Positions 6,002 to 10,378 of a DNA stretch of 10,378 bases are shown here, in pieces. The notes beneath the pieces are model-generated. The model made no database searches. It worked only from the letters and a program-made list of their open reading frames with translations, and had not been told where the DNA came from. Position 1 is the stretch's first letter; the number at the start of each line of letters is the position of its first letter. A program made the translations under genes and the position numbers. Origin of the DNA: Candidatus Thorarchaeota archaeon (lineage in GTDB: Archaea; Asgardarchaeota; Thorarchaeia; Thorarchaeales; Thorarchaeaceae); contig JAGLUV010000072.1 of the NCBI GenBank assembly GCA_023134215.1, forward strand, positions 1 through 10,378. Direction: 5' to 3'.

Positions 6002-6619
6002 ATGAAGCCAATCGCATCGAGTGATGAACTTAAGAACTGCTCTGCCAAACAATTATCCGAAACATCTATGCGGAAGCAAGACCATCCACCTGTTCTAGAA
6101 CAAAAGAATTGGAATGCCCCAGCAGAAGAGGTAGCAGGAGAACTGCAGTCATTCGTCCAAGAGTTTGGTTCGTTCACTCCGGAGCTTTTCGCTCAGATCA
6201 AATTCCATCTCTTACGATATTCGGGGTTGGATCAGGAGAGTAGAGATAATATCTGTCATATTTCCATCTACAATGGTCTTTGTCCCAAGTGTGACCTTCT
6301 CTACACGGCAAAGAAATGTCCGCTCTGGTCTGATCTCTTCAAAATGATTCGCTGGAAAACCGTAGAGCGAGCACCACCCTGCATCAGACTTGCATTCGCG
6401 AAGAAGAGTATCAAGAACGTGACCAAGTTCCTTGTAAAAGCGAACCTGATAGATGCACCCTTCTACAAGGCGATAGGCGCCCCATCGTGCAAAGCCATGC
6501 GCAACTGGGGGTACTGCAACCCAGATAGATACTGTCGCGCCATGAAAACTGGGAGCACATTAGAATACAACAGTGTCCGTGAGAGAGCAAAGTTGTTAGG
6601 AGCACATGATGACCTGTAG
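6002..6619 (+). CDS. cysteine-rich protein with a primase large subunit (PriL) Fe-S-domain-like C-terminus
   Basis: This 205-residue soluble protein (numbered from the ATG at 6002) has two cysteine groups. Residues 94-106 hold C-x2-C-x8-C (CPKC...CP). Residues 125-178 hold PPC, then PSC-x8-C-x5-C in the form PSCKAMRNWGYC...YC. The PPC ... PSC-x-x-M-x8-C pattern resembles the four cysteines that bind the 4Fe-4S cluster in archaeal/eukaryotic PriL. Here only 35 residues separate the first two cysteines, far fewer than in true PriL, and the PriL N-terminal domain is missing. The first 60 residues look poorly conserved and polar. Starts at TTG 5960, ATG 6002 or ATG 6068 are all possible, and none has a good ribosome-binding site. 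The HD-phosphohydrolase gene follows 82 bases downstream on the same strand. A DNA- or RNA-end-binding Fe-S protein is the best guess; a zinc protein is the alternative. Confidence 0.5.
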   Translation: MKPIASSDELKNCSAKQLSETSMRKQDHPPVLEQKNWNAPAEEVAGELQSFVQEFGSFTPELFAQIKFHLLRYSGLDQESRDNICHISIYNGLCPKCDLLYTAKKCPLWSDLFKMIRWKTVERAPPCIRLAFAKKSIKNVTKFLVKANLIDAPFYKAIGAPSCKAMRNWGYCNPDRYCRAMKTGSTLEYNSVRERAKLLGAHDDL

Positions 6620-6657
6620 GTCAGCAACTCTCGCCGCAGGTTAAGTCCTAGCCATCG

Positions 6658-6665
6658 CTTAAATA
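6658..6665 (+). promoter_or_regulatory. TATA box of the HD phosphohydrolase gene
   Basis: CTTAAATA (followed by G) is a good archaeal TATA box. It predicts transcription starting near 6687-6690 and a leader of about 12-15 bases that still includes AGGGG at 6688-6692. The same nine bases, CTTAAATAG, precede the actin gene. Confidence 0.55.
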
Positions 6666-6701
6666 GTGGCTCAGCCAGAAACCGCCTAGGGGCTGACCCA
6701 A

Positions 6702-8213
6702 GTGTCAAATGATTCCAACATCGAACTCATCAACTTAGTACGCATCACAGGAATGCGTGAGGCCGAATTAGCCTCATTGAAGGCAGCTGGAGGCTCAGGT
6801 TGGAATCGCGTAATGCAGACGGTCGCAAATCACGAGGCCCTGCTTTCGAAGGGTGAGAAACACACACGTCAGAAGGCAATTCAAGACCCTGTACACGGAG
6901 CTATTCTTCTTGAGCCTTGGGAACTTGATGTGATCTCCACCTGGGAGATGCTCCGACTGAGGTTTGTGATGCAACTGGGTCCAGCTCACATTGTCTATCC
7001 CGGTGCAACTCACACAAGGTTTCAACATTGCTTAGGCACGAACTTCCTGGCTCAGAAGACGATTCGAGTCGTGAACTACTGCGATGATTTAGAGCACGTG
7101 TGCTTCGCTCCGCTATCCCGGCTGCTGGATGACTACCAACAGAAGATATTCAGAATCACGGCTTTGCTTCACGATATTGGCCACCCCCCAACATCTCACA
7201 CAATTGAGTTTGCCCTGAAGGGAGCCCATGACCTAGACCATATTGATCTTGGCGAGTCATTGATTCTTCATAGCGGACTAACTGAGGTTTTAACTCGCAA
7301 TGACATTGAGCCCCAAACAGTAGTGGATGTTCTAAGACGTAGGTCAAAGGACCCAGTTATGGCATTGCTCTCGGAATTTCTTGACAACCCCTTTGACATA
7401 GACAAGACAGACTACCTCATCCGCGATGCCCATTACAGTGGTGTACAGCTAGGCGTCTTTCCTGCTGAACGTGTCATGCTCACGAATAGAGTTGTGAAGG
7501 ATAAGAAGGGTCGATACATACGAGGCTATATGCTCAAGGCTTTTCGGTCTCTGGAATCACTGGTTTTGAGTCGAAACTGGATGTTTTCCGACCTGTATCT
7601 GCACCATGCAGTGCGATTGGCGGAGGCCATGGTTTCCAAGGCGACATACTTCCGGATCAAGGAGGAGAATCTTTCAAGGAACGAGTGCATTGGGTTGTTC
7701 ACACGGATGACCGATGCCGACCTCTACAGGTGGCTTCTCGAATCTGAAATAGAATTCATACGCGAATACGCAGCCAGAATCAGGTATCGCCGCCTGTTCA
7801 AGGTGGTCCTGTCAAGGCCAATAGCGTTCTTTGAGGACGATGTCAAATTGCGTTTCTTGAGGATGCTTGATGAAATACAGGTGCTTCTTAACGCCGAAGA
7901 GGAACTGAATGAAGAACCTGGGGCTGCCATAATCGATATAGTCTATCCTGAGTTTGGAGCTAACACATTGGGGAAATTGCCCCTTCTTGCTGGTGGTGAG
8001 GCGATAGGTCTCGACATTGTCAAACTTGAGGACACTCAGGAAGGCAAGTCCCTGATTCAATCTTTAAGTCGACAAGAAAGCACGATTCCTTCGGTCAGAG
8101 TATATGCAAGCCCAGAGCTAGAAATCAAGGTGCACAAGAGGTTTGACCAGCTCTTTCCCGTAAAGGAACATGTGACGTATCGAGAAGACGAATATGATAT
8201 GACCGAGACCTAA
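6702..8213 (+). CDS. HD-domain phosphohydrolase, SAMHD1/dNTPase-like (COG1078)
   Basis: This is a 503-residue cytosolic metal-dependent phosphohydrolase. In order it shows the family opening QDPVHGAILL at 61-70, the first metal histidine in HTRFQHCLG (104-112), the HD pair in LLHDIGHPPTSH (155-166; H157, D158), and DIDKTDYLIRDAHYSG at 232-247. The last is nearly the same as the corresponding SAMHD1 segment DVDKWDYFARD. Length and layout fit the COG1078 group, whose characterised members include the dNTP triphosphohydrolase SAMHD1. Substrate (dNTP or another nucleotide) is inference. The C-terminal 150 residues are less conserved and could carry oligomerisation or allosteric sites. The start is the GTG at 6702, with AGGGG 9 bases upstream and a TATA box at 6658. 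It converges with the RNase III-like gene, with 21 bases between stops. Confidence 0.88.
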   Translation: MSNDSNIELINLVRITGMREAELASLKAAGGSGWNRVMQTVANHEALLSKGEKHTRQKAIQDPVHGAILLEPWELDVISTWEMLRLRFVMQLGPAHIVYPGATHTRFQHCLGTNFLAQKTIRVVNYCDDLEHVCFAPLSRLLDDYQQKIFRITALLHDIGHPPTSHTIEFALKGAHDLDHIDLGESLILHSGLTEVLTRNDIEPQTVVDVLRRRSKDPVMALLSEFLDNPFDIDKTDYLIRDAHYSGVQLGVFPAERVMLTNRVVKDKKGRYIRGYMLKAFRSLESLVLSRNWMFSDLYLHHAVRLAEAMVSKATYFRIKEENLSRNECIGLFTRMTDADLYRWLLESEIEFIREYAARIRYRRLFKVVLSRPIAFFEDDVKLRFLRMLDEIQVLLNAEEELNEEPGAAIIDIVYPEFGANTLGKLPLLAGGEAIGLDIVKLEDTQEGKSLIQSLSRQESTIPSVRVYASPELEIKVHKRFDQLFPVKEHVTYREDEYDMTET

Positions 8214-8234
8214 ATCGTATTTTGCTGAACCACA

Positions 8235-8825
8235 TCAGACAAGATACCGGATTAGCTCTTTGACCTTTTCCAACCCCTGCTCAATGTAGACGATTCCGTA
8301 GATTGCCTCAAGCAGTGTACCCTTGTCATGCTCCATCTCTGACTTGCTCACAGCGTGGGGGTCGAAGTGGATTCGATGTTCATAGAGACCCCAATTATCA
8401 CAGAGTTCAGCCATATGTTCATTGTTGACGATATCCGATCTCTTCTGGGTCAACACGCCTGCATCAATTGATTTCGGCTGCCAAACGTGGTGCAATGCAG
8501 CCAATGAGATTGCCGCATCTCCCACTAGTGCTAGTGCCTCCGCCATTTCGCTGAGGGCCACTAGATGCTTCAGTTCTTCTTGCTTGGATGGGAATTCATC
8601 TATCATCTCGAGAAATAGGTTCTTCGTGCTTGGCTGGAATAACGCAACAAGGAGAAGCTCGTTCTTGTGCAGGGACACTCCCAGAACCTCCTCGAGTTTC
8701 GGCCTTAGCGAATCCTTCACCCGGTCTATTAAGGACTGCATGCTGGTCAATTGTGTGATCCAACGCATTGTCTTTCCAAGAAGACGTGTATTCTGAGAGG
8801 GCACGTTCTCCTTCGCCCCCTTCAC
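8235..8825 (-). CDS. RNase III-fold protein with a Mini-III-like active-site pattern
   Basis: From the GTG at 8825 this is 196 residues. The RNase III signature region is at 96-105 (EALALVGDAA, compared with ERLEFLGDAV). It is followed by DAGVLTQKRSDIVNNEHMAELCDNWGL, which matches the GxLTxxRxxLVxxxxLAxxAxxLGL helix pair, and DKGTLLEAIYGIVYIEQG at about 167-184, which matches the second acidic segment (ADALEALIGAIY). Of the four classical catalytic acids, only D103 and E173 remain. The other two positions are A99 and T170, the same substitutions I recall for bacterial Mini-III. No double-stranded-RNA-binding domain follows. About 60 extra residues precede the fold. Canonical RNase III is uncommon in archaea. 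The frame stays open upstream of the GTG, and the true start may be near 8894, giving about 219 residues. It is the second gene after the CARF-like regulator. Confidence 0.65.
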   Translation of the reverse strand: MKGAKENVPSQNTRLLGKTMRWITQLTSMQSLIDRVKDSLRPKLEEVLGVSLHKNELLLVALFQPSTKNLFLEMIDEFPSKQEELKHLVALSEMAEALALVGDAAISLAALHHVWQPKSIDAGVLTQKRSDIVNNEHMAELCDNWGLYEHRIHFDPHAVSKSEMEHDKGTLLEAIYGIVYIEQGLEKVKELIRYLV

Positions 8826-8896
8826 TTCAGTCAGCAGCGAAGCTAGCTTCTTTTCTATATGGACATGCTCGAGAGTTAAGGCGCTTACACTCGTGT

Positions 8897-9685
8897 CTAT
8901 TCCCTCCTCGGCAGGATTGATATAATAGTAGTCTTCTTGCCTTCGTATTTCTGCACATGAATTGCGGGCAGTGAATACTCCATAGCCAGAAGGCTCAATG
9001 CAAGCACGATTGTGGGCGGGCCTGAAGACAGGTCCACAAGAATGTCACCCTCTGACATGTCTTCGAGAAGGACCTTCTCTATCTCGGTGTACGTAGATGT
9101 TAGATTCCCTCGGAGACCTCCTTCGTTGTCCCCCGCAATCTCGATAGGCAGTTCAAGCCATCTGTTCTCCCACTGTCGAGGTGCATTGCTCGGGATGTGT
9201 TTCTCAAGGTTCTTGGAGACCCCTCTAGCAAAGCGCTGTTGTTCCACCACTAGCCGAAGGAGCTTGATGTCAGGGCTGGCCTTTGTTGCAAGCCACGCAA
9301 CCAACAGCCGAGCGTCTTCAGGCAGTGCCAACGACGTGAGGAATACCTTGGGCTTTGAGATACCGAGTGCTCTTCTCACGGGGTGGACTGCTTTCGGTTC
9401 AAGACTGAATACACGTTGCTGTGACTCTCTCCAACTACGAATGATCCCCAAGTTCTCAAGGTGTTGTGTATTGAAGTAGAGCTTCGGGTCTGTGACCTTG
9501 ACTTTCTTTGGGTCTACCTTCTTGCCTTTTGAGCCGACTTGCCGCGCAGCCATATCCTTCCTAATACTCTCTCTCAGCTCACTCCCGGTTCGTGGACCTC
9601 CCTCAAGTTGGTCCAAGATTATCCTGCGAGCACGCACTCCTTCTATTTCTTTGCGGATTATGTCATCACCAGATGGCCAGAACAT
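8897..9685 (-). CDS. winged-helix protein with a CARF-like C-terminal domain
   Basis: This is a 262-residue soluble protein. Residues about 18-97 read as a winged helix-turn-helix (RRIILDQLEGGPRTGSELRES, then YFNTQHLENLGIIRSW and a RVFSLE wing), interrupted by a lysine-rich insertion at about 48-66. Residues about 112-262 form a Rossmann-like domain: KVFLTSLALPEDARLL, then GDILVDLSSGPPTIVLALSLLAMEY...AIHVQ. The latter matches the strand-D-x-T/S-x-G-x-x-x-helix element of CARF domains, where SGPP takes the place of TGGTK. CARF domains bind cyclic oligoadenylates or related ligands. Csa3-type regulators have CARF before the HTH; the order is reversed here. No CRISPR array or cas gene is in the window. 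ATG start without a Shine-Dalgarno site, about 37 bases after a minus-strand TATATA, so nearly leaderless. A non-CARF ligand-sensing regulator remains possible. Confidence 0.6.
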   Translation of the reverse strand: MFWPSGDDIIRKEIEGVRARRIILDQLEGGPRTGSELRESIRKDMAARQVGSKGKKVDPKKVKVTDPKLYFNTQHLENLGIIRSWRESQQRVFSLEPKAVHPVRRALGISKPKVFLTSLALPEDARLLVAWLATKASPDIKLLRLVVEQQRFARGVSKNLEKHIPSNAPRQWENRWLELPIEIAGDNEGGLRGNLTSTYTEIEKVLLEDMSEGDILVDLSSGPPTIVLALSLLAMEYSLPAIHVQKYEGKKTTIISILPRRE

Positions 9686-9690
9686 GACTA

Positions 9691-9714
9691 TTCACTATGA
9701 ATCTTCATCTATAT
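9691..9714. repeat. compound repeat, copy 1, next to the CARF-like gene start
   Basis: TTCACTATGAA (9691-9701), five bases, then ATCTATAT (9707-9714). The same two words in the same order occur again at 9868-9893. This copy lies between the minus-strand TATA box and the ATG of the winged-helix gene, where a bound protein would block transcription. It is a candidate operator. Confidence 0.5.
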
Positions 9715-9718
9715 GACC

Positions 9719-9726
9719 TATATATG
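9719..9726 (-). promoter_or_regulatory. TATA-like element for the CARF-like regulator gene
   Basis: The minus strand reads CATATATA here. It lies about 37 bases before the ATG at 9685, predicting a leader of about 10 bases and hence nearly leaderless translation, which fits the missing ribosome-binding site. Confidence 0.4.
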
Positions 9727-9842
9727 TTATGTTGGTTAGTACGCGTATCATCCGGGTTATATTTCTCACAATCCTTTGATTAAACAGAGTCAGCCTGTAA
9801 AATCGCCCCATGTGCTACTTTCCGCCCTTGAAAGCCTATAAC

Positions 9843-9870
9843 GCAGTTTCCGGCATTTTCGGGCAGTTTC
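9843..9870 (+). repeat. GCAGTTTC tandem pair, 20 bases apart
   Basis: GCAGTTTC occurs at 9843-9850 and again at 9863-9870, exactly 20 bases apart, about two helical turns. The bases between are CGGCATTTTCGG. Two protein contacts on the same DNA face would fit this spacing. It lies in the divergent gap about 80-100 bases before the actin TATA box. Confidence 0.35.
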
Positions 9871-9893
9871 ACTATGAAATACATTATCTATAT
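9868..9893. repeat. compound repeat, copy 2, upstream of actin
   Basis: TTCACTATGAA (9868-9878), seven bases, then ATCTATAT (9886-9893). It repeats the arrangement at 9691-9714 with a spacer two bases longer, about 177 bases away in the same orientation. It lies upstream of the actin TATA box at 9949. Confidence 0.5.
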
Positions 9894-9903
9894 AGAATAG
9901 ATA
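9885..9903. repeat. inverted repeat TATCTAT-N5-ATAGATA
   Basis: Perfect 7-bp arms (9885-9891 and 9897-9903) around ATAGA overlap the end of compound repeat copy 2. This is a dimer-type operator shape. In AT-rich DNA such a repeat can arise by chance, so support is moderate. Confidence 0.4.
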
Positions 9904-9948
9904 GTTCTCAAACCAATCAGACCGATTTTCGAACCTAGCCAAACAAGG

Positions 9949-9956
9949 CTTAAATA
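9949..9956 (+). promoter_or_regulatory. TATA box of the actin gene
   Basis: CTTAAATA (followed by G) matches the box before the HD gene. It predicts a transcript start near 9976-9980 and a leader of about 65-70 bases before the ATG at 10047, longer than for the other genes here. Confidence 0.55.
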
Positions 9957-10008
9957 GAAAAAGAATGCATTTCCTGCCAGCACAGAGTTCGGATAACTTT
10001 GCGCGGGA

Positions 10009-10023
10009 ATCTAGATTCTAGAT
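10009..10023. repeat. 15-base palindrome in the actin leader
   Basis: ATCTAGA-T-TCTAGAT is a perfect inverted repeat of 7-bp arms around one base. As RNA it could form a 6-bp stem with a three-base ATT loop, ending 23 bases before the actin ATG and just upstream of the GAGG site. It may be an operator or a leader hairpin affecting translation. Confidence 0.45.
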
Positions 10024-10033
10024 AAACAATAAT

Positions 10034-10037
10034 GAGG
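10034..10037 (+). promoter_or_regulatory. Shine-Dalgarno site GAGG for actin
   Basis: GAGG lies 9 bases before the ATG at 10047 and overlaps an earlier in-frame ATG at 10032. It therefore supports 10047 as the start and argues against 10032. Confidence 0.5.
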
Positions 10038-10046
10038 ACCAACAAA

Positions 10047-10378
10047 ATGGCTGAAGACGAATTTCTTGGCGCGAAACCTGTTGTCATTGACAATGGCACA
10101 GGTCTCAGTAAGAATGGTTATGCCGGCGAAGATCAGCCACGAAGTGTTTGGCCCACACTAATTGGTTATCCGCGATACGAGTCGATTATGACAGACGTCG
10201 ACCACTACACGCGTGATTACTACATTGGTGAAGAGGCTATCAATCTGCGTGGTGTTCTACGTTTGGTTTACCCAATCGAGCACGGTGTGATCGATGACTG
10301 GGATGCTATCGAGAAGATATGGAGCTATACGTTCTATAACGATCTCAAGATAGACCCCAGCGAGAACCCAGTGCTTCT
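10047..10378 (+). CDS. eukaryote-like actin (Asgard 'lokiactin' type), N-terminal part
   Basis: This open frame of 110 codons runs off the right edge. The peptide MAEDEFLGAKPVVIDNGTG aligns with the start of eukaryotic actin: the phosphate-1 loop DNGTG (DNGSG in actin) is at residues 15-19. It is followed by SKNGYAGEDQPR (CKAGFAGDDAPR), PTLIGYPRY (PSIVGRPRH), YYIGEEA (YVGDEA), RGVLRLVYPIEHGVIDDWD (RGILTLKYPIEHGIVTNWD) and EKIWSYTFYNDL (EKIWHHTFYNEL). This is far closer to true actin than to crenactin or MreB. The D-loop region around residues 41-52 differs from actin, as expected. The product should form ATP-dependent filaments. The ATG at 10047 follows GAGG with 9-base spacing. An in-frame ATG at 10032 would add five residues but lacks a site. 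The long leader carries a palindrome. Confidence 0.95.
   Translation, partial: MAEDEFLGAKPVVIDNGTGLSKNGYAGEDQPRSVWPTLIGYPRYESIMTDVDHYTRDYYIGEEAINLRGVLRLVYPIEHGVIDDWDAIEKIWSYTFYNDLKIDPSENPVL

Noticed and set aside
8214..8234. TTTT at about 8220-8223 as a terminator for the HD gene
   Set aside because: A single run of four T without a stem or longer pyrimidine tract is not enough to call a terminator.
8422..8796. 124-residue plus-strand open frame inside the RNase III-like gene
   Set aside because: It is antisense, serine/arginine-rich, and has no motif; the minus strand shows the RNase III signature.
9012..9479. 155-residue plus-strand open frame inside the CARF-like gene
   Set aside because: It is antisense to a gene with clear domain structure, its peptide is serine/arginine-rich low-complexity sequence, and it has no ribosome-binding site.
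9686..10046. A CRISPR leader or array next to the CARF-like gene
   Set aside because: The repeats here are short (8-11 bases), occur only twice and have unequal spacers. No repeat-spacer periodicity of about 60-70 bases is present.

Overview
The window looks like a piece of an Asgard archaeal genome, most probably Thorarchaeota or a close relative. The main reason is the 5' part of a eukaryote-like actin at the right edge, which keeps the DNGTG nucleotide loop and an actin-typical YPIEHG...W...EKIW...FYN stretch. Cgi121 (a KEOPS subunit), a TAN1-like THUMP protein, archaeal TATA elements such as CTTAAATAG, anti-SD-matching GGAGG/GAGG sites and an archaeal-type CDP-alcohol phosphotransferase fit. 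The lineage below Asgard is an inference from moderate GC and gene content, not from a phylogenetic marker.

Left block (1-2694): the start of a leftward imidazolonepropionase gene (hutI), divergent from a purine phosphoribosyltransferase gene. This is followed by cgi121, and by a convergent leftward pair, tsaC then a THUMP protein. TsaC makes the threonylcarbamoyl-AMP that KEOPS transfers to tRNA A37, and THUMP/TAN1 proteins assist tRNA cytidine acetylation, so this is a small tRNA-modification neighbourhood.

Middle block (about 2780-5894): a rightward nucleotidyltransferase with a C-terminal left-handed beta-helix overlaps or abuts a membrane CDP-alcohol phosphotransferase. The two probably form a headgroup or polyol-phosphate module. 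A 138-residue protein of unknown function follows. A leftward cytosolic beta-propeller protein with FG-GAP-like repeats converges on it.

Right block (6002-9685): a small cysteine-rich protein whose C-terminus resembles the iron-sulfur domain of primase large subunit PriL, then a 503-residue SAMHD1/dNTPase-like HD phosphohydrolase, both rightward. Converging on them is a leftward pair: a winged-helix protein with a CARF-like C-terminal domain, then an RNase III-fold protein with a Mini-III-type active-site pattern. Four nucleic-acid or nucleotide proteins side by side make this the most interesting part. A shared surveillance or defence function is a hypothesis only.

The 361-base gap 9686-10046 is divergent regulatory DNA between the CARF-like gene and actin. 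It holds two copies of a compound direct repeat, two inverted repeats and a second small tandem repeat. No tRNA, rRNA, CRISPR array, insertion sequence or convincing terminator was seen. The convergent gene ends lie only 3, 6 and 21 bases apart.
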